A stretch of DNA of 64,000 nucleotides. It comes from Norana najaformis. Its lineage: Eukaryota; Annelida; Clitellata; Crassiclitellata; Hormogastridae. This document shows positions 22,844 to 36,000 of this stretch, piece by piece (the first letter of the stretch is position 1; each line of letters starts with the position of its first letter). The stretch spans positions 43,422,219 to 43,486,218 of the forward strand of contig OZ029914.1 in assembly GCA_964023275.1 (NCBI GenBank), in the 5' to 3' direction. Position numbers and translations under genes: made by a program. Below the pieces are notes generated by a model. That model was not told where the DNA came from. It searched no databases and was given only the letters and a program-made list of their open reading frames with translations.

Positions 22844-24075
22844 TTACTCAGCTACTGTTGGTTCTGCCATTGTATTACTAGTGAGTTCATTGGGTTGCGG
22901 TTGGGTTTCGTTGGCTAACGACATGCTTTCCTGCAACAACTGAGATGCTTCGACAACCACCTGTTCCAACTCCGCCGCCGAGACTTCGGGTTGTTCCGAA
23001 GCAGGCTGGTTGATTGGTTCCGCGCTGCTCCATCTGGTTTTCCTTGGTTTCTTTTCCACTTTGTCCACGACAGGCTGCTCCGGCTCTTTCGCCTCGTCGA
23101 ACCTGACAGCCTCTCCAGTTGTGTTTTCGAAGAATTCGCCCCAGGCCGATTTGGGGCGTCTCCTCTCTTCGCTGCTCCATCGGCCTCGCTTTGGACTTGG
23201 CTCCTCGTCACCCGCATCTCCACTCTCGGCCCACTGCCTTCGGTTTTCCTGGCCACTCCGGTCCCTCGCCTCTCCATCCTCTTGCCGCCACTGGCCCCCT
23301 CGTCTCCTGCCACCAGTCTCCTCATCATCACGGTTCCCTCTGTTCTGGCCACCCCACCTTCCTCCTCCTCTTCCTCTGCCATCCTCCCATTCCCTCCTGT
23401 TTCCACCGCCCCATCTACCACCCGACTCCACCTCGTCGCTTCCCACCCTATTCCTGTCACTGCCCCTCCATCCCCTCCGACCATGTCCCTCGTCCTCAGC
23501 TTCGTTCTCTCCCCTATGACTATCGCCTCTCCAGCGTCCTTGCCTCCGACCAGATCCAGCCGCTTCCTCATCCTCTTTCCCTTCTTCGGGCCACTGTTCT
23601 TCGTCCTTTTCAGTGCCTTCATTCCAACCCTCTGCAGCAGTCTCCCCTTCACCTTCTCCCAGATCAGGATTCTCCTCAAAATACTCCTCGTCCATTGCAT
23701 CCGGATGGTAGCCAAAGTCAGCACGACCCCGGGGGAACAGCGGCCTTGGTCCCCTTCCCGGGAAGGGTGGCCGACCAAACGGAGGCTCCATCGGAGGGCG
23801 GAAGTTCGGCATGCCTGGACCCCTTGGGGGGAATGGCGGCCTGCCTCGGAAGCCCTGAGGGGGCCCGTTGAAGCGAGGGTCATCTCCCATCAGTCCAGGA
23901 TGAGGTCCTCGAAGCCTGAAAGGAGGCGGCCGCATGCCCATCCGAGGATCTTCAAATGGAAACCGTGGCATCCTCATGCCAAGGGGGCCTGGTGGTCCCC
24001 GTGGTCCAAACCATGGCGGTCGACCGCCTCGCATCGGGGCACCAAAGCGTGGAGGGAAGCCTCGATTATTCGGAC
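22844..24075 (-). CDS. SCAF8: SCAF4/8 exon 18, terminal coding exon
   Basis: Acceptor TTGTTCTTGTAG, phase 1, stop TAA at 22844-22846. Pro/Gly-rich start (GFPPRFGAPMRGGRPPWFGP), a long Arg/Gly/Glu/Trp region (GGRWGGGNRREWEDGRGRGG) and a terminal RRRPKSAWGEFFENTTGEAV motif. The opposite strand has long mirror frames without homology. Confidence 0.93.
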
Positions 24076-27000
24076 CTACAAGAACAAAATACAAAGCATA
24101 TTAGAAACAAAACAGAACAACACTAAAGAACTTCCACAATCCTCAGACAAACATTGGTAAAACTAAAACTATTTTATCACGCTGATTATCCTAAATACTA
24201 AATACTAGAATGGGACAAAAACAAGTCATCAGTGAAACCACAGAGAATCCAGGAATGGTCTTATAGCTGAACTTCTGACCTAAAAACCAGTCTTGCATGT
24301 GTTCGTTCTGTCTGTATTTAGACATACTACAGGAGGCTTGTAAAGAAAGACCTGCAGTTTAGAGAGGTGCTTCATAGGCACTAGCTACATAAATCCAAAC
24401 AAACATACCACAACAAGCTAGTAATCAAGACACTTGAAATGGTTTGGCTACTGAACTGAGAAAGGAAGACTTCACGAGATTGGAGGCCTTTGAAATGTGG
24501 ATTTGATGGAGCATGGAAAAAGTTGGTCAGATGTCGAACGTATCAAATGAACAGGTGCTGAAGAGTTGGGGAAGGAGATCTATGATAGCTACAATAAAGA
24601 GGTGAGAGAGAAAATGGATTGGTCACATACTGAGAGGGGACTCACCCCTGAGGGCAGAATGGAGGGAAGGAGGACAAGAGGAAGACCCAGACAGATGCTG
24701 CTGGACTGGATGATGACGGATGGACACAGCAGACTGAAAGAAGAAATTAATCACCGAAAGGAGTGGCGTCATTGGACTTTTGAACCTGTCCGAGAGCAGA
24801 GAACCAGAAGAAGAGAAGACTGAACTGCGATGTGCAATTTGCCATCATTACACTACACTTTTATTACACTGCACAATACTTGATTAGATTGCCTACCCTG
24901 AAAGCCAAGTTCCTCCTCTCCGCCAGGTCCAGCCTCCATCTCCACTTCCCCACCAGTGTGTTCAGACTCCTCTCCTTCAGGAAGTTCCTCCAAGTCGCGC
25001 CTTCCCATTCTGCCTCCGGGCATCCGAGGCGCTCCACCGACAAAACCTGGCGGCCCAAACGGCGGCCTCGGCCTCATGGCCATAAAGTCGGGCCTAGGAC
25101 CACCATGTGGGCCACCCATTCCCCCAGGAGGCCACGGCTGTTGTGGGACTCCCTCTGGAGGTGGTGGCACACCAAGATCTGTCTCGCTGTGCTCTTCTTT
25201 TTCGTCCAACTCCTCGGGTGCTTTGGCTCCTGGCTCCGTCTTTGGCTCGCTATCTGGATTTTCTGCTTCGTCCCTCAGATCACCCGAGCTGTGAAAACGT
25301 GGTGGCGCAGGAAGAAAAGGCATTCTTCCAAAGGCGTTTGGTGGCAGGAACGGCATGGGTGGAGGTCGGAATGGCATCATTCCGGGTCTCATGTTGGGAG
25401 GCATTGGCCAAGGGTAGGCCATGCCGGGTGGAGCCGGCGGAAGCACGCCTTCCAAGGCAGAGCTCGTAGCAGTTGTTTCTGACCCTTTTTCTGACTCGCT
25501 AGTAGCTGGATCCTCCTGTAACAAAAATATCAATTCGATCAAACTAATAATTTTCCACTGGTAAATATAAACAAAAGAAACCTCATTCAAGGCTAAATTT
25601 TTATCAAAACCATCTACACCTGGTAAGGGCTTAGAGCTAATTATTACTCAGGAATCATTTTTTGCTGATCTGAAGACACATTTTCAGACCAGTAAGATGC
25701 CCATGCTTCTGAAAGGCTCTCAAAAAGCAATACACAGATGTTGAGCTACCTGCACAAAATCATACACGAATTTTTAATTAAATACCTCACAATTACATTA
25801 TTGAATATACCAACCTTACATCAACAGCCCTCTTCAGTCTAGAAACACAAGGATCTCTTTACCAGTAACAGCAATTCAGTAATCATCCAGTCCTTCTCCT
25901 TTCTCTGTGAAAAACCCAATATTGCATAACACCGTTGGAATCCCGGCACAGTATTGAAGGGTGACTAAGTGACAATGACACTATGCAATCAACTTCTCCA
26001 AGTGGACTCAGAACAATACAATCAGTACGAATACAAGGTTTTCATAAATACATATTTCCTTACTGATGATGCTGTAGAGCCAGGGGGCATGCCAGTTCTG
26101 GGTGGTGGAGGGAGAAGACCGCTACTCATTGGTGGCATCATTCCATGGATTGGTGGTGGTGGCATTCTCATCATTGGAGGCACGCCACCCGGAACCATCA
26201 TCGGCCGCAAGAAACCTTCAGAAAGAAAATAAGGGCTAGATTTTGCATATCCAGAAACAAAAGAAGGAAATGCTAAAAATGAGCAATATAATGTGGTTTC
26301 ACAAATGGTACAGTAAAATGAAATGCATCATTGATTACATGTCAACAATTGTAAAGAGGGCCTGAGGCTGAACTTATTTTGGTTAGGTTCAAATATGGGG
26401 CATGGTGGCCAACTGGATTGAGCACTCGGCTTGTAACGTGGAGTGTATGGGCTTGAGCTTCCACTTAGACGGTTACTTTGTAGGGACCTCGAGCAAGTCC
26501 TTCACTCACAACTACTTCGTGCCTCAGATTCAGATTTACTGACATTGTGCACGTAATAAATGCAATAATAATAATAATAATAATTCTGACTCAACAACTG
26601 GAAATCCACTCTTTAAACATTACAGTCATATGAAATACAAGTTTTTTATAAGATGCACCTGGTCTCAACTCCAGACACAGAGATGAACGTCTCGTGTCTT
26701 ACCAATTTGACCACCCTACCATTGCACTGAATTGCGAGGAATTCTGCTTTCAGCAGGACATAACGGAAAGGGAAAGTCAATTGATATCTAAAGTCAATTC
26801 AAATATTCAACTACAAGTTTATCAGGATCTGAGTTATATTTTTGTTTCACCAGCCCTAGTCCAAAGGTGTAAAAAACAGAATTTCAGGGCACTGAACCAA
26901 GAGTCACAGCTGTGTGTCTTGCATAGCTGAACAATAATTTATAGAAAGTTCGATTCAATGTCGACGAATTAAAGCTTACCGTGTGGAGGGGGCAGCAGAG

Positions 27001-30000
27001 GAGGCATAACTCCAGATGGCAGACCTGTCATGGGTGGTGGTATGGGTAGAGTGGGTGTGCTGTTTTCTGCTGCTGTCTGGCTGTTAGTAGCACTGGCGGC
27101 AGTGCTATCAGTTGCACTGATCGGGATTCCCGGCCCTGCTTGGGAATTTCCAGCAGTGGCATTTTCCTTCTCCTTGGTTCGCTCCTTCCTTGCACCTGGA
27201 ACAAAAGATGATGGAGTTTGTTATAATTTACTTGTGCACATGCTTTGGATTTCAGAAGGCACACTTACAGATGATGATGGCCGCCTAGCTTACATACAAT
27301 GCGATCAGTCAATTTCACTCTACAGGCCCAGGATTAAAACCCATGTTGCAGAGGTGAAAAGCTGTAGCATTAGCCACTTGAGCAACTCCAGGATTTCCTA
27401 ATGACCACGGGAATATTAATCGTCAAGCCTGCAATTTTAATTAATATTAAGGTACCAACAGTTACAAATACCTGCATGTCAGCAACGCCAATGTATTATT
27501 CGTTTACTGATCCCAAAAAGAAACTGAAAACAACTAATATACAAGTTTAACATGAAACATTGTCAGGTTATCAGGAACAAGCGGCATACCCAGAAGGGAC
27601 CAAAGTCCCGGTTAATTAGGACCACCAATTAATATGCAATATGGCAATGTTGTTATACGTACAATTTATCTACAACGTAGTGGTGTATGATGGTCTAGCG
27701 TTTAACATGCCCGACTGTCTACATAGGTTGGAGATGTAAATCCCAATAACAAAAGGCCATTTCAAAATGTCTGTTCACTGCAATAATGTCTTCTAGCAAA
27801 CGTGGCAACACATGAGTACACTGACTGTGCACTGATCAGCTAGTGAGGATGCAGACTGACATATGCCAAGGCAAAGAAAACAAAGTAGTCACACTTCACA
27901 GCTGCATCTTGTGATCAAATACACAGGTCAAATACACAGGTCAAATACACAGGTCAAATACTCAGGTCAAATACACAGGTCAAATACACTGGTCAAATAC
28001 GCAGGTCAGAACACAGGTGGACTGCTTCACTTCGTGCATACTTACTCTTGACCTGCTCTGGAAGTGAGTCCTCGTCCAAGAATCCTCCCTCGGCAAGATC
28101 ATCCACATTTTCCGGAATTCTGTTCCAAGGAATGTAGGACACTCCTTGCTCAACGTCCCACAGGTCCTTCAAATCAGACTCTTTCATTCCAACACCCATC
28201 GCCCATGCCACCTGAAGGAAACAGATAAAAAGACAAAGTTGGACGATTTAGTCATCTCTTGTACATAGCTATTTGTTTCTATAGCTTCCAAATAAATAAC
28301 AGAATTCAATGACTCGTGTGACCTGTATTTGACCTGTGTTCTGACCTGTGTATTGGACCTAAGTATTTGACCTGTGTATTTGACCTGAGTATTTGACCTG
28401 AGTATTTGACCTGTGTATCTGACCTGAGTATTTGACCTGAGTATTTGACCTGTGTATTTGACCTGTGTATTTGATCTGTGTTCTGACCTGTGTATTGGAC
28501 CTGAGTATTTGACCTGAGTATTTGACCTGAGTATTTGATCTGTGTATTTGATCTGTGTATTTGACCTGTGTTCTGACCTGTGTATTGGACCTAAGTATTT
28601 GACCTGAGTATTTGACCTGAGTATTTGACCTGAGTATTTGATCTGTGTATTTGACCTGTGTTCTGACCTGTGTTCTGACCTGTGTATTGGACCTAAGTAT
28701 TTGACCTGTGTATTTGACCTAAGTATTTGACCTGAGTATTTGACCTGTGTATTTGACCTGTGTTCTGATCTGTGTATTTGATCTGTGTATTTGACCTGTG
28801 TTCTGACCTGTGTTCTGACCTGTGTATTGGACCTAAGTATTTGACCTGTGTATTTGACCTAAGTATTTGACCTGAGTATTTGACCTGTGTATTTGACCTG
28901 TGTTCTGATCTGTGTATTTGATCTGTGTATTTGACCTGTGTTCTGACCTGTGTTCTGACCTGTGTATTGGACCTAAGTATTTGACCTGTGTATTTGACCT
29001 AAGTATTTGACCTGAGTATTTGATCTGTATATTTGACCTGTGTTCTGACCTGTGTATTGGACCTAAGTATTTGACCTAAGTATCTGACCTGAGTATTTGA
29101 TCTGTGTATTTGACCTGTCACCAGCAGTGATGTTTTTATCTTAATTGTTTTTCTAATGTTAATCTGTAGTTCTCAGCCACTGTTGGAAAATATAAAAGTG
29201 TTAAATACCATAACACGGTAATTATTATTGTTATTCTTATTATTTTTCCTCTTCTTATTCTTCTTACTATTGGCTATATTTACATAGCAACACAACCTAA
29301 TAAGCAAACATCACTCAAATAATTTTTTGTTCAATTTCCAGACAGACTCTCAAAAGTCTCAAACCCCGATTCTCTGCATGAAAATGCAAGCCTTCGATAA
29401 AATGTGATACTGCAGTGGATAATGTCTGAAACATTCGATTCCGACCCAGCATGGTTTAAAAGTTAAGGGTTGAGATAATATGTCTAATGACTCATCATCA
29501 TTTCACAGACAATCCGCTGATGATGGTGACTAGGAAACGACATTTACTATACGGGATAAACTCATCTAGGACACACACACACATGTTGGCATCGAATGGG
29601 AACCTGGTTTCACAGTTACAATAAAATCCAATTTAGCTGACCTTAATAGCATTTCCAGAAATTTTTGAGCCTTTCAGTTTGTCGAGAGCGCGTGACGCGT
29701 CCTTTCTGCTGCTGAATGAAACATACGCACAGCCACGCGGAGGAATCAACTGAAACCACCAACACATAACGTAAGGAAATGTACCATTATTTCCCCATTT
29801 ATTAAGCGCCATTAACAACTAGGCACCTGATTGCTCAAGGCCTCTCCCTACAAAGTAACTGCCTCAGGGGAGGATCAAACCCTTACTCTGCGTCACAAGC
29901 TGGGCATTCTAACCAATCGGCTACCATGTTGTAATGTAAGAATCACAGTTCTGTAATATATAATCTTAATGTAAGTACTACGTACATAAAGCTTGACCTC

Positions 30001-33000
30001 TTGATCACACGCAAGTAATATATGTAAAGTTTGCAAACTAATTAATTAATTAATTAAAATGATTCTAAGTAACTTACAAAGACGGCTGTATGCAAGAACA
30101 TAACATGCAATCAATCACAATATTTACAATTTTGCTCAAACACCCATGTTCACAAATTTCAAAACTACTAATAATGTAACAAATGCTCTCAGTCAGCTCT
30201 TACGTAAAAATGACCACGAGTGTATCAAAATCTTTTCTGCATTATTTTCTGCACACACTATTCATCGTCTGCTGAAACCGAAACTGAATATTAGTTCTAA
30301 AAGCAAAGTAACGTAAACACTTGGCTCCTGCACTTACATTGAAGGAGGTGATTTCTCCATATTTCAACATTTCCTCTTTCAGTTCATTTTCTTTGGTGTG
30401 CTTGCTAAGGTGTCCGATCCAAAGAGTGGTCGAACATACTAAGGACAAACAAACATATAACCCATGAACAATTCCATGACGAAATCATCCTAATCTTTGA
30501 AGTTATGTTAAAAATTATCAAAGCTTTGTCACTGAAAAAGATGCTACAAAGTACATGTGAATTAGGCGTAACCTGGACCTACCATACCATCATGCAGATC
30601 CATCACCCTTTACCACAACGTTACCCAACTGCACTAAAAAATCTTTCCTATACAGAGCACAAACTGAAGTTCTGCTTTATTTTTGTCAAAGGTAAGTTTG
30701 ACACAAGAAAGTCTATATAGTCTATGAACAGCGGCAATACGCAAAACAGATAAAGTAAGGTAATCTCTATCACAAACAGGCCACAGTAATTGGGAGTAAT
30801 TACTTCTGAGAAGTGATCACATTTGAATGCATGTCACAGCACATCAAACCTGAACACAGCAGCATGGTTCCTTGCATGGCTTGCCAACAACTGTCACTTT
30901 AAAATCCTTCCTTCTTGAAGTCCGTTCTTTTGCATTGACTGCACATCTCAACCTGTTTTGACCATTCAGTTATGCACGTCACCATCATCACTGACATCCG
31001 TCCACTGCACGTGTAGTCGTTTGTCAGTTTCAAACGTATAAATTAGTGTATAACTTAACTTGTTCAACAAGTAGGAAGTCAGACAAGTTAGCCAAGTCAC
31101 TGACCACAAAGATTGTTCTCTAAGAGCGGTGGTATTCCACGACTTCGTCTATCTCGATCTCGTTCTCTTCTTTCCCGATCTCTAATTCGATCTTGTGATC
31201 GAGACCTACAACCAGATAAAGCCGTTGTTTAAGGACAACTGATTAACTAACACCTTAACCATGAATCACACCAAAGCTCCTCTTCATGTGTTTCTCAAAA
31301 AGTTCTGCTCACAAGCCCAAGTTCTGTTAGAGTACGTTAAGAACAGCAAGTTTATCATTAATAAAATAAAAACAGGCTTTCAAGTAGAATCGAACTATCA
31401 CTAGTCATAAAAATGTTTAAACAATTTAGACTCTGCCTCTTGTTGATGGCCGATCACAACAGGATATTGAAGGCTAATTCACTTTTATCAAACTATAAAA
31501 CTATTTAAAATCCTCAGTGTCATTGTAAATGACAATTTATATCGAGTTTTACATCTGCTAGAAGTTAACCACGTGACACTTTAGCAAATAACACCTAATA
31601 ACATTACCTGTACATTGATTTACCTTGAACGACGACTACGATCTCGAGATCTTGACCTTCTTCTTCGATCCCGTGATCGAGATCGCCTAGATGAATCGTT
31701 TCGTGAATGTCCACGTCGACGTGGAGACCTGAATAGGAAAAAATTAAAAAATATAAATTACTATTGTTGAACAACACTGAACACTAGAAACTATTTACAG
31801 ATGTGAGGTTTCCACAGTTAACCAGTTACGAATTGTAGATCCTTGGTCATACTACAGCGTACACTCAAATATGATCAACTTTCGCACATTTACTTCCATT
31901 TTCTTCTATTTGTGTAGCACTGAAAGTTTCTAAGAGGCATTGTAAAATTTGTTTTTCTCACTATTATTTTTTAAAATTTTATTTTAATTATTTTAAATAA
32001 TTTTTATTATCATTACCGATTAGAAACTCTTTCACACCAATGTCTAATGCACAAGGCAACAAATGATGGCACACCAAAGCTAAGCCGTAATCATGTCAAT
32101 ATTCAAAAGGTCAGTCATGTACTGGTATTTGTCATTTCACAGGGTACTTCTTACAGAACAAAATGCCAAACACAATACAGATACATGGGAAATTTTTACA
32201 AGCAAAAATACACAAAGCATCAATCAGTTATACCAAGCACATGGCGGCTACTCTCAGTGCCACCACAAAACCCTTCAACATACAATTATGAGGATTAAGA
32301 TAACACATGGTTACAGCCTCTACAGAATTTCTTCAGACTACCAACGTCAAAAGATCATTTGGCTGAGACACCAACACAACCATAGCCATCCAACAACAAA
32401 ATACGTTCTGCCTGATGCGCAGATGAATTTAATTTAATTGAGTGCAGAGAAATAAAATCGCTTGACCTATCACGTGATCTTCTTCTTCTCTTGTCATCAT
32501 GCTCTCTGAAGCGGTTTCTGTCACGCTGCTGACTATTCTCCTCGTAATCCTGACGATAACGCTGGTCATCAGCTTGTTCTCTGTTCTCGAACACAGAATT
32601 CTACATCGAGAATTAACACAACACTCGTCAGATGACATCCTATTCAAATTCCATTACCAGTTCAGTTATTATTATTATTAACCTCTATATTTAAGATGCA
32701 TTATCAATTATTATTATTATTAACCTGCCTATTTAAGATGTGTTAACAATTATTATTATTATTAACCTCCCTATTTAAGATGCATTGCAACATCCCATGA
32801 GAAATCAAGGATGAATTATATAAGATACAGATTTTTACAAACATACAAAGCCCTACCAGGAACATACACAATGTAGTGAAAATGCATAACGTGAAGGTGA
32901 AGATGGCTTTGTAACATCTTTCTACATACTTGGACGCTCACAAAAGGAACTAGACATTCAGAACAACATGAACTAAATGAAAACGAAAATCCTCAACTAA

Positions 33001-36000
33001 AACATACATGACATGGGAGGACATTCTCATTTGCTACTAAATGGGAACCTTGAAGAGACACAATGTAAATTTAATGCACGAACGAATGACGTAACAAGAT
33101 GACTTAACTGTTATCTCACACAAACTAAAACACTACACACAGGAAAAATAGAAATTATGTAGCCTCGTACACAAGTTTGTAAGAACATAAGAACAATCTT
33201 CTTATTCTAATATTGTGTTCTGTACGTCTAATGCATTTGTGTGAGCTTCTACTTACTTCCTGTTCTTGCCACATGTTCTGTTGCATCTCGTAGCTCCCTT
33301 CATAGCCCTGTTCGTAGTCGCTTTCATTTTGCCATGCAGGTGGCTGCTTCCCATGGAAGTAGTCATGCCTTTCCGCTTGTTCTTCCGGTTGTGGCGGAAA
33401 CAACTGATTAGGATGGAGCTGCTGCTGCTGGAGCTGTTGGTGATAAGGCTGCTGAAGCTGTGGAATATCTGGTGCCGCAGATGCCATGTGGTATGACTGA
33501 AGCCCAGAGTTTTCAAGTGCATGCGGATGGAACTTGTGGTTAGGAAACATCGGCTCATCTGCTTGTGACTGAGACCTACAGGAGTGAAAGCCAGCTGACA
33601 CTTAATGCAAAGAATAAGCTATACATTGCAGACTTAAGCACCGTAAATTATTTATCTGCACTTCAACTTCGTGTAATGACCCTGGCCAATTTGTTTGCTC
33701 ACAAGTGCCTCTGTCACCAAGCAGTATTATTTGGTACCGGCATCAGCTAGGAAGTAAATGGCAAGTCCTGCGACGCACTGGCCCCATATCCAGGACCATG
33801 GGATTTGTCCAATGCTGGCTCAATGGCCTAAGAAAAGGAAATGAGCTTCTCCCTACATTCCTCATGGGACATGAGAGATTTACTTTACTTCAAATGGTTT
33901 AGGGCCATTCCGAGAGACTAGACCAAACACATAAAAGCCTAAATGCATCACAGAAAGACTCAGGTGCAGCATCTGGGAACATTCAGTACAGAATACAACC
34001 TCCTTATAGGAAAACATAATCATTAATGTTTACAAGTAACATTTGTATATATATATATGGTGTGAAAATTGGACAATTCACAAGATTCATAAAACACTAT
34101 TTGAGTACATAGTTTAGATAAATTTAACTTGAAATGGAGGGACATCAAACTACTCAAATTAAAGGACAATGGAAACAGAAACAAGTGGATAGAAAGGATC
34201 CACACAGCTGACCTCTCTCCAGGAAGGATTAATTCCAGCTAGAAAAAAAGGGATAGATGAATAAAACTCACAATTCTCATAAAATCTGAGATCCTACCTC
34301 ATTTCTTCTTCGACCCGACCTGACCGAATTCCTTTTCGGTTATCTTCGTCGTCCGATTCATCATAATCGAACTCAAGTAGACTCTACAATACAAAATTTC
34401 TTGGGAATTCAAGTATTGTCATCGCAACTTATTGGGCTTAAACTGTACCTTGCTACACATGAGCATCAATAAACTAGAACAAAATAAACAACAGGCACAA
34501 TGGTAAAACATTCAACTAAACTCTAACAGTAGAGGTAACAGCATCTAAACACATTACACTCAAAACCAATTTCCAAGCAACAGTAATAAGCTCATAGGAC
34601 AGAGCAACAAGAGCAAGGTAACAGTCACAAGCTATACAAGACACTCTCAATTTCATTCATTTGTTCATTCATTCATTCATTCAGAACATTTATATAGTGC
34701 CCCTTCAAGCAGTGTACCCCGAGGCGTATTTCAAATACAGGAACAATGCACCAAGAACCCAGTAAAAAGTTACAAGCTTATACAAGAAATGGATCCTGAT
34801 ACTGACATTGTGCGTGTTACAAGTGCTTTAATAAATAAAAATAAATAAATTAAACACCAAGACAGTGAACAATAACAGCTCTACAAAAACACAGATATAC
34901 AGCAAGACAGACAGATAAGTTGTACGCAACGGCAAAAAAAGAAATAGTAAACTATAAGACAGCTGCACAACAGCGTATGTACACGATAATACAAAAAAAC
35001 ACTGTACAAAGAGCTTGGTATGCAACAAGATATCTTGACAAAGAAACTGATATAAAACAGAAGCCACAGCGGCCTTCAAAAGAAAAGGACCAGAAGCAAG
35101 ACCTTGTTAAACAATGGCTCAGATTCCTGTGAGTTTTCCTCCGATCTCCGATCAAACTGTGATGCAGCGCTTCTGAGCATCTCGGTCTGAGGCTGTGGCT
35201 GTTCCATCTGCTGTTGCTGTGGCAAAGGAAGCGTTGGCTGCACCTGTGGAGGAGGAGGCTGAGATGGTAGTGGCACTGCAGACACGGCCGCGGATGAGGA
35301 GGAATTGGGTTGATTAGACAGCTGCTGCAACAGTTGCTGTGGCAACGACAGCGACCCTAGAGGCTGAGGCAACTGCTGTAGAAGTTGGTGCTGCAGCAGC
35401 TGAGTTATTGGCTAAAGATAGAACAAATTACAGCTGTGTGAAAGATCTGTCAAGTGTGGCACAGAGCCACATCAGTAAGGCACGGAGCCTATTGGAGAGA
35501 ATGCTCAGCTTGTAACACAGAGAGTATGGGTTCGAGCCCCCATGATCGAGGTGGTTACTGTGTAGGGACCTTGAGCAAGTCCTTCACTCTCAATTGCTTG
35601 GCGCCGTCGACTGATGTTGTCGTTAGATAGTGGCACCCAATAAATGCAGAAATAAAAATCATGGCTGATGTTTAACTTTAGATACATTTTAAAGTTTCAC
35701 TGGATCACAGCAAAGTACATAATCAAGTACTTCAAATCTACGTTCAAGATTCCAACTTGTCATAAATAACACATCCCTAGAATGCATGACAGTCTAGTGG
35801 CTACTGTGCTGCACCATCGATCGAGGTTTCAAACTCCCATCAGAGCAGAAAGGTATTTCAAGCTTTATGTTCCACTAGCACCATCTAGCAAACTCAGCTA
35901 TAAAACAAATACACTGACCGTACACTGGCAGTGAGAAGATCAGGCAGCAAGGGAGAGGACAGCCCACCCACACTCATAAGCTGACGTTAAGAAAATTAAG

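Noticed and set aside
22991-24160. 389-codon plus-strand frame opposite SCAF exon 18
   Set aside because: Antisense mirror of a GC-rich Pro/Gly/Arg exon; no motifs, and the minus-strand frame has clear family features and splice phase.
27914-29118. CRISPR-like array
   Set aside because: Directly adjoining degenerate 13-bp units without spacers in a eukaryotic intron: minisatellites.
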